Origin: Mesorhizobium denitrificans | GTDB lineage: Bacteria; Pseudomonadota; Alphaproteobacteria; Rhizobiales; Rhizobiaceae | Direction: 5' to 3' | NCBI RefSeq assembly: GCF_003403035.1 | Contig: NZ_QURN01000006.1 | Span: 248,001 to 312,000, forward strand | DNA: 64,000 bases | Shown: positions 7,450-15,912 of the stretch, piece after piece | Position numbering within the stretch: position 1 is the first letter of the stretch | Layout: every line of letters starts with the position of its first letter | Translations under genes and position numbers: made by a program | The notes under the pieces: generated by a model | Seen by the model: the letters and a program-made list of their open reading frames with translations, nothing else | Database searches by the model: none | What the model was told of the DNA's origin: nothing

Positions 7450-7983
7450 ATGTTTCGTAAATTGTTTATCACCACTGCCGCTGTATCGCTTATCGCCGGT
7501 GGTGCATTCGCACAGACAGCAACCACGCCAGCAGAGCCTGCACCTGCCGAAACCACGCAGCCTGCGGCCCCGGTGGTGAAGGCTGACGGCTTCCTTGCCG
7601 GCAATATCATCGGTGAGAGCGTCTATAATGGCACGGGCGACAATGCCGAAAAGATTGGAGATGTCAGCGATCTGGTGCTTGATTCCAGCGGCATGGTTAA
7701 GTCCATGATCGTGGGCGTCGGTGGCTTCCTTGGCGTTGGCCAGAAAGACGTTGAGGTCGACTATAAATCAGCCGAATGGGCTGAGAAAAACGGTGATCGC
7801 TGGATCGTCATGGCGATGACCAAGGAGCAGCTCGAGGCGCTTCCGGCCTTCGACCGCGCGCCTTATGACCCAACCCCGCCGACGGCAACCGGCAGCACCA
7901 CTCCAGCCGCCCCGGCTGACACCACGACTACGACCCCGCCGGCTGCGGCGCCTGCAACGCAGGAACCCGCACCAGCTAACTAA
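7450..7983 (+). CDS. Secreted PRC-barrel domain protein
   Basis: A 177-residue exported protein. A signal peptide (MFRKLFITTAAVSLIAGGAFA) is followed by an Ala/Pro/Thr linker, a PRC-barrel domain (about 48-135: GNIIGESVYNGTG, KIGDVSDLVLDSSG, VGGFLGVGQKDVEV) and a low-complexity Thr/Pro/Ala tail. The ATG at 7450 is used because it begins the signal peptide and has GGAGA upstream. PRC-barrel proteins of this type are common in the Rhizobiales periplasm and often stress-linked; exact function unknown. It is followed by a good terminator. Confidence 0.9.
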   Translation: MFRKLFITTAAVSLIAGGAFAQTATTPAEPAPAETTQPAAPVVKADGFLAGNIIGESVYNGTGDNAEKIGDVSDLVLDSSGMVKSMIVGVGGFLGVGQKDVEVDYKSAEWAEKNGDRWIVMAMTKEQLEALPAFDRAPYDPTPPTATGSTTPAAPADTTTTTPPAAAPATQEPAPAN

Positions 7984-8002
7984 ATGGGTCGATTTGCGGA
8001 AG

Positions 8003-8032
8003 GAAAGCCCGTGCATTCGCGCGGGCTTTTCT
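8003..8032. terminator. Rho-independent terminator, probably bidirectional
   Basis: AAAGCCCG and CGGGCTTTT form a GC-rich hairpin around a short loop, followed by a T-run on the plus strand. It lies between the convergent PRC-barrel and sulfatase genes. Confidence 0.8.
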
Positions 8033-9589
8033 TCATCTCCAACCAGAGCGCCAGTTCGGCGCGGCATAAGTACCGGCGATACCTTGATCGGTAAGTTCGC
8101 TGAGCGCGAGTGACTGGTCCAGATGCTCGGCGCGCCACGCGAGCAATCGCTCAGCCATTTCCAATCGAATACCGGTATGGGACGGATCATCCGCGCGATT
8201 GCGCAGTTCGCCCGGATCGTCTTTCAGGTCGAAAAGCAGGGGCGGTAGGCCGCCGCCAAAATGCACATATTTGTGCTGCTCCGTGCGTATTACTGCAAGA
8301 TTACATTGTTGTGGTTTCAGCCCGAGCGGCTGCTTTTCCTCGCCACTCGAAATCGAGCGAAAATCGAACTCCCAATGCGCCGCATTGCGCCAGTCGGACG
8401 GCGTGCTGCCGTTCAAAAATGTTGCGAGCGAATGTCCGTCCAGATGCGCGGGTGCCGTGCCGCCAAGCAGTTCGATCACTGTCGGCATCAGGTCAACCGC
8501 CTCCGTGAATTGCTCAACGGATCCGCCCTTGCTCGCGTGTGCACTCGGTGACCGGATAATGAGGGGCAGATGATAGCTCTCGTCAAAATACCCACCTTTG
8601 CCAAGCATGTAATGGTCGCCCATCATTTCCGCGTGGTCGGAGGTGAGAACGATGATCGTATTGTCCCAATCTCCTGCCGATTTCAGCGTGTGCCAAATGC
8701 GCCCGAGCTGATCGTCGACCTCGGAGATCATGCCGTAATAGATTGATCGGATCGTACGGAAATCTCCTTCCGTCAGGTCGCGAACCGAACCCTTTTGGCC
8801 AGGCAGGAACTTGGAGCGCTTCTGCTTGGTCAGCTCGTATTTTGCATAAGGGTGTGAGCGCGCTTCGTCTTTCCATGACGCTGCCCGGTAAAATGCCGGT
8901 CCATCCGCTGGGTCGTACATCGTGTTGAAAGGTTCGGGCACGATGAATGGTGGGTGTGGGCTGAGATAGGAAATATGCGCAAACCACGGATCGTCCTGCT
9001 CGCCATGCCAGCGCAGAAACTCGCCCGTCAAAAATGCGGCCAATGTCTGTTCGCGATTGTAAACAGGGGGTGCATTGGTAACGCGTGAGACATCGCCATT
9101 GGCGGGGCGATGGATCTCGGGATAGCCATACTCGACCTTCACGCCCTGCCGACGCAGCCACGAAAGCCACTGCTTTTGATGCTCCGGCAAAAGTTGCCGT
9201 GCGAAGAAGCCAGGCAACACGCCTTCATACGAACGCAGAACTGGATCACCCGGTGCGAAGAAGCGCGGATCGGGAGAAACGTCGGTGTATCCAAAGAGGG
9301 TCGGCTCATATCCTAGCCCTCTGGCAGCTTGAGCAAGCGTGCCATGCCGCGCATCCATTGGCGTGCCGTTGCGGCAAACCCGATTATTCATCTGATAAAG
9401 GCCGGTGTAGATGCACGCCCGCGCGGGCGAACATGGCGCGGCTCCGGCATAATGTCGCCGAAATAGCACTCCGTCGCTTGCCAGCGCATCGGCGTTGGGT
9501 GTTTGCACAGTGGGATGCCCAGCCGCAGACAGGCATTCTCCCCGCCACTGATCGCAGGTGATGAAAAGCAGGTTAGGGCGCTTCAACAT
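8033..9589 (-). CDS. Cys-type sulfatase / phosphonate monoester hydrolase-like enzyme
   Basis: A 518-residue alkaline-phosphatase-superfamily hydrolase. The formylglycine site is C53-S-P-A-R57 within a sulfatase signature ending TGLYQ. An N-terminal metal site is formed by TCDQWRG (D13), and a second metal motif LTSDHAEMMGDH lies in the last third. No signal peptide is seen with the ATG at 9589, so it is probably cytoplasmic, as expected for the arylsulfatase/phosphonate monoester hydrolase subgroup. The frame continues 21 codons upstream, but that segment looks non-coding. The substrate cannot be told from sequence. No formylglycine-generating enzyme is encoded in the window. Confidence 0.9.
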   Translation of the reverse strand: MLKRPNLLFITCDQWRGECLSAAGHPTVQTPNADALASDGVLFRRHYAGAAPCSPARACIYTGLYQMNNRVCRNGTPMDARHGTLAQAARGLGYEPTLFGYTDVSPDPRFFAPGDPVLRSYEGVLPGFFARQLLPEHQKQWLSWLRRQGVKVEYGYPEIHRPANGDVSRVTNAPPVYNREQTLAAFLTGEFLRWHGEQDDPWFAHISYLSPHPPFIVPEPFNTMYDPADGPAFYRAASWKDEARSHPYAKYELTKQKRSKFLPGQKGSVRDLTEGDFRTIRSIYYGMISEVDDQLGRIWHTLKSAGDWDNTIIVLTSDHAEMMGDHYMLGKGGYFDESYHLPLIIRSPSAHASKGGSVEQFTEAVDLMPTVIELLGGTAPAHLDGHSLATFLNGSTPSDWRNAAHWEFDFRSISSGEEKQPLGLKPQQCNLAVIRTEQHKYVHFGGGLPPLLFDLKDDPGELRNRADDPSHTGIRLEMAERLLAWRAEHLDQSLALSELTDQGIAGTYAAPNWRSGWR

Positions 9590-9778
9590 GCGTGATTTTC
9601 CCGATTTAAAATCTATCGAACGCGATTCTTGAGCCAAAGCAAATGGCTCCAATTATGAACGAGATGCCAAGACCGTTCACAATATGGATACAGTTCATTG
9701 CCATCTATGGGTCTTTCGCTTTTGGCAATCAGGACCGACATTCCGGGCAACAACTGAAACCCAAAAGGAGTTTCCATC

Positions 9779-10711
9779 ATGTTGAACCAGATCAAAGGTC
9801 TTCATCACGTCACTTCGATGGCGTCGGATGCGCGTGCAAACAATCAGTTTTTCACCAATACGCTCGGCCTGCGCCGCGTGAAGCAGACGGTCAATTTCGA
9901 TGCGCCGGACGTTTATCACCTCTATTACGGCGACGAACTTGGCACCCCAGGGTCGGTGATGACCTATTTCCCGTTCCCGAATATCGGTCGCGCCCGTCGT
10001 GGCGTGGGCGAAGTCGGCACGACCGCGTTCACCGTGCCGCAGGGTACGCTTGATTATTGGGCCGAACGTCTTGCGGCGCAGGGCGTGGCGAATTTGAAGC
10101 GCGATGAACTTTTCGGTGAGAAGCGCCTCAGCTTCGAAGGGCCGGATCACGATTCATTCGTGCTTGTTGAAGCTGCCGATGATCGCAAACCTTGGACTGG
10201 CGGAGATGTTCCCGCGGATGAGGCTATCCGTGGGTTCCACTCGGTGTCGATGCGTTTGCGGGATGATGGTCGCATGTCTGAACTGCTCAGGTTCATGGGC
10301 TATGAACAAACGGACAAGTCCGGTGCAGTCACGCGCTTCATCATGCCGGATGGCAATGGCGCGAGCGCAATCGATATCGAAACCTTGCCGGGAACGCCTT
10401 TCGCGGACCTCGGTGCGGGATCGGTGCATCACGTTGCCTTTGCGGTGAAGGATCGTGCGGAGCAATTGGCTGTTCGCAAATCGCTGCTCGACACTGGCTA
10501 TCAGGTGACGCCGGTCATTGACCGCGATTATTTCTGGGCGATTTATTTTCGCACGCCGGGCGGTGTGCTGTTTGAGGTTGCAACGAACGAACCCGGCTTT
10601 GACCGCGACGAAGACCGAGCGCATCTTGGCGAGGTTCTGCAACTGCCATCGCAACATGCGCATCTGCGCTCCTATCTGGAAACGCATCTGCAACCGCTGG
10701 AGGCCGCGTAA
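9779..10711 (+). CDS. Ring-cleaving dioxygenase of the VOC superfamily (MhqO-like)
   Basis: A 310-residue protein made of two vicinal-oxygen-chelate modules: residues 1-150 starting IKGLHHVTSMASD, and 150-300 starting IRGFHSVSMRLRD with SVHHVAFAVKD. Iron-ligand histidines and the terminal glutamate region (GVLFEVATNEPGF) are present. This architecture is that of MhqO/YkcA-type ring-cleaving dioxygenases induced by quinones. AGGAG lies upstream of the ATG. It forms an operon with the esterase 3 bases downstream, matching the MhqO/MhqD pairing known from Bacillus quinone detoxification. Confidence 0.9.
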   Translation: MLNQIKGLHHVTSMASDARANNQFFTNTLGLRRVKQTVNFDAPDVYHLYYGDELGTPGSVMTYFPFPNIGRARRGVGEVGTTAFTVPQGTLDYWAERLAAQGVANLKRDELFGEKRLSFEGPDHDSFVLVEAADDRKPWTGGDVPADEAIRGFHSVSMRLRDDGRMSELLRFMGYEQTDKSGAVTRFIMPDGNGASAIDIETLPGTPFADLGAGSVHHVAFAVKDRAEQLAVRKSLLDTGYQVTPVIDRDYFWAIYFRTPGGVLFEVATNEPGFDRDEDRAHLGEVLQLPSQHAHLRSYLETHLQPLEAA

Positions 10712-10714
10712 GCC

Positions 10715-11341
10715 ATGTCCGTCGAAAGCTACATTCACGCTACGTTGCCCGGTACGCCGGGCGGCCCACTCCTGTTTGTTTTTCACGGCACAGGCGGAGA
10801 CGAGCATCAACTCGTGTCACTAGGCAAGGAACTGGTGCCGGCGGCGACGATCGTGTCACCGCGCGGCGATGTGTCGGAGTTTGGTGCGGCGCGGTTTTTC
10901 CGACGCACCGGCGAAGGCGTTTATGACATGGCAGACCTTGCCCGTGCCGTCGCCAAAATGAAGGGCTTTGTCGAAGCGCATGTCGCCGCGGCCAAACCTT
11001 CAGAGGTGTTTGGGTTGGGCTATTCCAACGGCGCGAATATTCTGGCTGCAACATTGTTTGCGGCACCGGAATTGTTCGATGCGGTTGCGCTGTTCCATCC
11101 GCTCATACCTTTTGAGCCGGAGGTTAGCGGGTCGTTGGCGGGCCGCAAGGTTCTTATCACCGCGGGTCGGCGTGATCCGATCTGTCCCCCGCAAATGACG
11201 TCGCGACTCGACGCGTATTTGCGAGCAGATGGAGCTGATGTCACACTGGATTGGCACGAAGGTGGTCACGAACTTCGGCCAAATGAAATCGAAGCAGCGC
11301 GGAAATTTTTCTCAAGCACAGACGGGAAGCAAAGCTCATGA
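10715..11341 (+). CDS. Alpha/beta-hydrolase (MhqD-like carboxylesterase)
   Basis: A 208-residue serine hydrolase of the phospholipase/carboxylesterase family. The nucleophile is S104 in GLGYSNG, the acid D154 in GRRDPICP and the base H185 in HEGGHEL; the oxyanion-hole motif is FHGTGGDE. It is tightly coupled to the VOC dioxygenase upstream and overlaps the GNAT gene downstream by 4 bases (ATGA). Context suggests hydrolysis of aromatic ring-cleavage products. Confidence 0.9.
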   Translation: MSVESYIHATLPGTPGGPLLFVFHGTGGDEHQLVSLGKELVPAATIVSPRGDVSEFGAARFFRRTGEGVYDMADLARAVAKMKGFVEAHVAAAKPSEVFGLGYSNGANILAATLFAAPELFDAVALFHPLIPFEPEVSGSLAGRKVLITAGRRDPICPPQMTSRLDAYLRADGADVTLDWHEGGHELRPNEIEAARKFFSSTDGKQSS

Positions 11342-11628
11342 GCGATACGATCCATCTTGACGAGACTGACACCAAGGGTCGCTATTGGTTTCGTAGTCCT
11401 GACGGCGATGAAGCTGAGATGACATTCACCAAGAGCGGCCCAAACACGATTATCATCGATCACACGATGGTGCCGGATGCGTTTCGCGGGCAGGGTATCG
11501 GCCTCAAGCTTGTCGAGCGAGGCGTCGCCGACGCTCGCGCCGCGGGCAAGAAAATCATCCCGCTTTGCCCCTTCGCGGCGGCGCAATTTCGCCGCCACCC
11601 GGAATGGGCTGATGTGCTGAAAGGCTAG
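11338..11628 (+). CDS. Small GNAT-family N-acetyltransferase (YidJ/PF14542 type)
   Basis: A 96-residue minimal GNAT fold with the acetyl-CoA loop VPDAFRGQGIGLKLVERGV and the C-terminal CPFAAAQFRRHPEW typical of the GCN5-related YidJ-like family. The substrate is unknown. It is the third gene of the VOC-esterase operon and ends in a 4-base convergent overlap with cdsA. Confidence 0.88.
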   Translation: MSDTIHLDETDTKGRYWFRSPDGDEAEMTFTKSGPNTIIIDHTMVPDAFRGQGIGLKLVERGVADARAAGKKIIPLCPFAAAQFRRHPEWADVLKG

Positions 11629-12557
11629 GCGGCCCAGAAATATCTTACGATATGAAAGAAGATTGGGGCTGAGAAAACGAGGCTGTCGGCGCGATCCATC
11701 ATGCCGCCATGCCCGCCGATCAAATAGCCCCAATCTTTTACACCTTGGTCGCGCTTGATAGCCGAGGCGACTAGTCCCCCAAAGAAGCCCATCAGGCACG
11801 ACAGGAAGGCCACAAGCGCTGCCTGCCACGGATTGAACGGCGTTAGCCAATAGAGCGCTGCGCCCAGAGCCGTTGCGCTTCCAAGCCCGCCGACCAGACC
11901 TTCCCAGGTTTTCGAAGGCGAGACGCGCGGCGCAACCGGGTGCTTTCCGAACAGCTTGCCGAAAATATACTGAAGCACGTCGCTGCCCTGAACGGTGATC
12001 ATCAGGAACGCCACCAGCAGCACGTTGCGCCCTTCATATCCGGGGATCGAAAGCGTGAGCAGGGCCGGCACGTGGCTCATGCAATAGACCGCAATCATCA
12101 CAGCCCATTGCTGCGCTGCTATGCGTTCGAGGAAGTTTTCAGTGTCGCCATTGAGCGCTGTCAGCGCGGGCATGAGCAGGAAGCAATACACGGGTATGAA
12201 GATGACAAACAGGCCGTACCATTCCGTCCAGACCAGCCAATACTGCACGGGTATGATAATCAGAAACATGCCGAGTAGCACCCAGTAGTCGCTGTTGCGC
12301 GTTGCCGTCAGCGTCACAAATTCGCGCAACGAAAAGAATGAAATCAGCACGAACAGGATGACCAGACCTGTTTTTCCAAAGAGCAGGGCAAGCCCCAGCA
12401 CAGCCACCATTACCCACCATGCGTTGATGCGCTGGGTGAGATTCGTGAGCGTTGCGGTAGGTGTTTCGGCGCGGCGGCTCAGCACTGCTGCGACCGTACT
12501 CGCAAGCGTCAGTATCGCAATCAGGCCGATGGCCAGAAGCTGGAAATCGGTAAGCAT
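11625..12557 (-). CDS. cdsA: Phosphatidate cytidylyltransferase-like protein
   Basis: A 310-residue polytopic membrane enzyme expected to make CDP-diacylglycerol from phosphatidate and CTP. The catalytic signature is in the C-terminal half: RVSPSKTWEGLVGG, followed by DWGYLIGGHGGMMDRADS. It is the last gene of a CDP-alcohol transferase-plsC-cdsA operon; its ATG overlaps the plsC stop by one base. Because this operon is separate from a usual frr-uppS-cdsA housekeeping context, it may be a second, dedicated CdsA (YnbB-like). Confidence 0.9.
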   Translation of the reverse strand: MLTDFQLLAIGLIAILTLASTVAAVLSRRAETPTATLTNLTQRINAWWVMVAVLGLALLFGKTGLVILFVLISFFSLREFVTLTATRNSDYWVLLGMFLIIIPVQYWLVWTEWYGLFVIFIPVYCFLLMPALTALNGDTENFLERIAAQQWAVMIAVYCMSHVPALLTLSIPGYEGRNVLLVAFLMITVQGSDVLQYIFGKLFGKHPVAPRVSPSKTWEGLVGGLGSATALGAALYWLTPFNPWQAALVAFLSCLMGFFGGLVASAIKRDQGVKDWGYLIGGHGGMMDRADSLVFSAPIFFHIVRYFWAA

Positions 12558-13222
12558 CAGGCGCTCCGCTTCTGCTGAGGGTCAAGCGCCAGTAGCGCTT
12601 CGCGAGATCGTTTGAGAAAGGCGTGCCGTTCTTCATCTTGCACCAGCGCGATTGGCTCGCCGAACACGACACGACATAGAAGTGGAACCGGGAGAAACTT
12701 ACCTTTCGGCAAAACGCGCGACATGTTCTCGATCCAGCACGGAACCAACTCTACATCCGGTCGCGCAAGTGCGAGATTGTAGAGGCCGGAACGAAAAGGC
12801 AGCAGTTTCTGGTCTTCGTCTATATTGCGCGTGCCTTCGGGAAATATGATCAGCGAGTCGCCTTGCTCAAGCACGCTCAACATTGCCTCCATTGGATTTT
12901 GCGCCCCTTCCGAAACCTGCCGCTCGATCAGCACTGTTGATAGCAAATCATTCGCGATGAGCCGGCGCAGCGGAGTCTTGCCCCAATAGTCTGCAGCGGC
13001 GACCGCACGGGTGCGCTCGCGCTCCTGCCTTGGCAGACACGAGGACAGCAGAATGAAATCGCCATGGCTGGCATGATTGGCAAAGTAGATCCGTTGCCGA
13101 TGCGAAGGCGCGGAACCCGCCCAGATTGGGCGAACGCCTGTAACTGCCCATGCGAAGCCTGCCAGCAACGAGCCGGTAAGCCGCTTGACGGACTTGTTTG
13201 CGCGGTTGCGTATCTCGTTCAT
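12557..13222 (-). CDS. plsC: 1-acyl-sn-glycerol-3-phosphate acyltransferase family protein
   Basis: A 221-residue membrane-associated acyltransferase. The catalytic HxxxxD motif is NHASHGD (H50-D55) and the glycerol-phosphate-binding motif is FPEGTRN. It would convert lysophosphatidate to phosphatidate, the substrate of the adjacent CdsA-like enzyme. It sits 9 bases downstream of the CDP-alcohol transferase gene. Confidence 0.9.
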   Translation of the reverse strand: MNEIRNRANKSVKRLTGSLLAGFAWAVTGVRPIWAGSAPSHRQRIYFANHASHGDFILLSSCLPRQERERTRAVAAADYWGKTPLRRLIANDLLSTVLIERQVSEGAQNPMEAMLSVLEQGDSLIIFPEGTRNIDEDQKLLPFRSGLYNLALARPDVELVPCWIENMSRVLPKGKFLPVPLLCRVVFGEPIALVQDEERHAFLKRSREALLALDPQQKRSA

Positions 13223-13231
13223 CTGCGAGCC

Positions 13232-13837
13232 TCAGCGCACGTCAGCCAACGCCACGCGCACGCGGTTCGCAACCGTTACAAGCGAGAGTAGCGCCAGCGC
13301 AGGGAAGATGTACGGCGCCACTACGCCAATCGGTACGTGGAAAACCAGCAATACGGCAATCAATCCCAATGCGAATGCGCGGTCGCTCTTGCCGAACGGA
13401 CCGTCATATCGCCGTGTCGAGCCGAGCGGCACACCGAGCAGTCCCACAAATTCCGTCAGAAAGGCGGTTAGCGCAAACGCTACGACACCCCACGCAGGGA
13501 ACAGCGGCACTGCCGCAAAAGGCAGGATCAATGCAAGATCGGAAACGACGTCGCAGACTTCGTTCAGCACCAAGCCCAAACGAGACGCCTGCCCATGCTC
13601 GCGCGCCAGCATTCCGTCGATTGCGTTCAGTGCCATGCGGATGAAAAGCACGAGCGGCAACAGCAGGAACACCAGCGCGTTTGCTGGCCATATCGCCATT
13701 GCGGCGCCAGCAACGACCGAAATCAACGCGGCCGTTATCGTTACCTGATTTGCAGTTATCCCTGCCACAGCGAGGCGGCTTGTTAGCGGTCGCAGCTTCC
13801 CTTGGAATGCAGGCTTAACGTCATAAAGTGTAGGCAT
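13232..13837 (-). CDS. CDP-alcohol phosphatidyltransferase family membrane protein with altered motif
   Basis: A 201-residue polytopic protein of the CDP-alcohol phosphotransferase family. The family motif D1xxD2GxxAR-x8-GxxxD3xxxD4 is recognisable at residues 71-96 (NAIDGMLAR ... GLVLNEVCD), but D1 and D3 are asparagine (N71, N92); D74 and D96 remain. That departs from the canonical metal-binding set and suggests altered chemistry or a specialised subfamily (E. coli YnbA-like). It heads the operon with PlsC- and CdsA-like genes, so a lipid headgroup role is likely. The alcohol substrate is unknown. Confidence 0.85.
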   Translation of the reverse strand: MPTLYDVKPAFQGKLRPLTSRLAVAGITANQVTITAALISVVAGAAMAIWPANALVFLLLPLVLFIRMALNAIDGMLAREHGQASRLGLVLNEVCDVVSDLALILPFAAVPLFPAWGVVAFALTAFLTEFVGLLGVPLGSTRRYDGPFGKSDRAFALGLIAVLLVFHVPIGVVAPYIFPALALLSLVTVANRVRVALADVR

Positions 13838-13902
13838 TCAAGAATTCCCCTCGTGTTATGAACGATGTTCAAAAACAATTGAGGCAGAATTTTGAACGTA
13901 GT

Positions 13903-14118
13903 TCAATAATTCAAAATTGTTGGAGGGCGATTTTCCTCTTTATCAAGTGCAGCGTGCAGTTCGAGGGACGAGCGTATGCCTGATTTATAAAAACCGATGA
14001 GCGAGGTGGCGACGGATTCGCGCCCAATGTCGGTTTTAATCCCACAGCTTTCGCAATGCTCTGCAAAGACGCGGCGCAACATGCCGATGTCTTCCGGCCT
14101 GAACACTGTTCTAGGCAC
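13903..14118 (-). CDS. Conserved small hypothetical protein
   Basis: A 71-residue soluble protein with GTG start; GGAGG lies 6 bases upstream on the minus strand. It contains HCESCG, a CxxC-like pair, and a helical profile. The sequence FAEHCESCGIKTD...SLIGFYKSGIRS resembles short uncharacterised proteins of Rhizobiales; I assign no function. It is divergent from the flippase gene. Confidence 0.65.
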   Translation of the reverse strand: MPRTVFRPEDIGMLRRVFAEHCESCGIKTDIGRESVATSLIGFYKSGIRSSLELHAALDKEENRPPTILNY

Positions 14119-14373
14119 CCCTGATCCTCCCTGGTTGGTGACTGCCGGGTAACTCCCTCGGTTAACCTTGGTTGCGCTAGATTAGCTCATTGCGCGCAAC
14201 GTGCTGAACAATAATCGTTGAACAGCATCCTTGGTGCTCCAATATATCTATATATTTGGGTGCTTGTGCCGAAATGCGAGCATTTTCGGGCCGGTTTGAA
14301 CGAAATAGCTTGCGCCTAGATACCCAATTGTGTTGCATTGCGGTATGTTTGCTGCACTGCAAGAGAAAATGCA

Positions 14374-15897
14374 TTGAAGCCAGCCGATACAGATCGGGTG
14401 AGCGGCAAAACTCCCGATGCCGCGGTCGCTAGCTATGCTTATTCGACCGCGAATCGTGGCAAGGCGGCTATCAAGGGCGTGTTCTGGTCTGGGCTGAACG
14501 TTCTTGTTCCAACCACAGTTAGCGCAATTGTTTTCGTTGTCAGTTCGCGGATTTTGGGACCGACCGAATTTGGTCTCGTCGCGCTTGCAACGAGCATTGT
14601 CGCGTTCACTCTGGCTTTCGCGCCCGGTGCGCTTGGCGAAGTCCTCGTTCAACAGGCCAATCTAAAGCAACGTCATCTGGATTCCGTATTCTGGGTCTGC
14701 GTGGGATGTGGCACGGCCTTTTACATCCTGTTGCTGCTGGTCTTTTTCAGTTGGCCGGGAGATGTGTTCGTCGATCCGCAAGTCCGAACATTGCTGCCGC
14801 TTCTTGGTCTACGGCTAATTTTCGATCTCGCGGCGACGGTGCCGAACGCGCTTATCATCCGGTCCATGTCGTTTCACCAAATGGCATTGCGAACGATTTC
14901 GTCCTCGCTGATCTCGGCGTGCCTCTGCATCGCGCTTTTGTTCGCGGGCTACGGTATTTGGGCGTTGGCGATCTCCCAGCTGTCAATTTCCGTCGTTTCC
15001 TTCGTTGTCGCTTTCTGGTCTGTAAACTGGCGTCCCGGCCTGAATTTCTCGGCGGATGCCTTTCGCGACGTGTGGCGCACCGGCCTGTTCGCGTCGGGCA
15101 ATCGCCTGCTTCAGATGATGAGCATCGACCAGATGCTTATCGGCTTCCTGGCAGGCCCCGCGGCGCTCGGCATATTCAACTTCGCGCGGCGTCTGTTCAG
15201 CCTCATCAACGACCTTATCGGCGCGTCATTCGCCAATGTATCGCATTCGCTGCTGTCGTCCTTGCAGTCAGAGCGCGACAAAGCCAAAGAAGCGTTTCTG
15301 TTGGCTTCCTTTGCCTCTGCCGCGGCCTCATTTGGGGCCTTCGGCGGGCTTGGGGCGATTGCCGGAGATGTGATCCCGGTTGTGTTTGGTGACAACTGGG
15401 TGTCTGCAGTTCAGCCCGTTCAGGCGTTCTGTGCGATGGGGTTGCTGAGCAGCATCGGCCTCGTTCAATGGGCGTTGATCTCAAGCCAGGGCCGCAATGA
15501 TCGGTGGTTTTATTATCAGGCGATCTCGCAGGCTCTCACGCTCGTGGTGGTTTTGGCCGTCGCGGATCGCGGCGTGTTCGCAATAACTTGCGCCATTGCC
15601 GCCAAGACATTTCTCGTATTCCCGGCGGCCATCATGCTGTCCGTGCAGACGCTCCATATTGATGTGAAGCGCTATCTCGCGCAATTCGTCTCGCCCACTG
15701 TCGCGACGTTGGCGATGCTGGCCGTGCTTTATCTCATCAGTCCTTACCTTTCCGAAATGGCTGCGTGGGAGCGTATCGGCACCAAGATACTTCTCGGCGC
15801 GACTTGCTATCTCGCCGTGCTGCTGGTGCTTTCGAGGCAGCGCGTCCGGGTTCTCCTTGAATTGCTCGTGAACCGAAGAAAGGCGGCCGCTGCCTAG
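14374..15897 (+). CDS. Polysaccharide flippase (Wzx/MATE-like, PST family)
   Basis: A multi-pass membrane protein of about 507 residues with roughly 12-14 hydrophobic helices and the GIFNFARRLFSLINDLIGASF stretch (shown in part: NFARRLFSL) typical of lipopolysaccharide/exopolysaccharide translocases. The start is uncertain: the frame is open from TTG at 14338, and TTG at 14374 with AAGAGA upstream is preferred. It would flip undecaprenyl-linked oligosaccharide to the periplasm. The pyruvyl transferase gene follows 15 bases downstream. Confidence 0.88.
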   Translation: MKPADTDRVSGKTPDAAVASYAYSTANRGKAAIKGVFWSGLNVLVPTTVSAIVFVVSSRILGPTEFGLVALATSIVAFTLAFAPGALGEVLVQQANLKQRHLDSVFWVCVGCGTAFYILLLLVFFSWPGDVFVDPQVRTLLPLLGLRLIFDLAATVPNALIIRSMSFHQMALRTISSSLISACLCIALLFAGYGIWALAISQLSISVVSFVVAFWSVNWRPGLNFSADAFRDVWRTGLFASGNRLLQMMSIDQMLIGFLAGPAALGIFNFARRLFSLINDLIGASFANVSHSLLSSLQSERDKAKEAFLLASFASAAASFGAFGGLGAIAGDVIPVVFGDNWVSAVQPVQAFCAMGLLSSIGLVQWALISSQGRNDRWFYYQAISQALTLVVVLAVADRGVFAITCAIAAKTFLVFPAAIMLSVQTLHIDVKRYLAQFVSPTVATLAMLAVLYLISPYLSEMAAWERIGTKILLGATCYLAVLLVLSRQRVRVLLELLVNRRKAAAA

Positions 15898-15912
15898 TGG
15901 CCTTCGGCGTCG

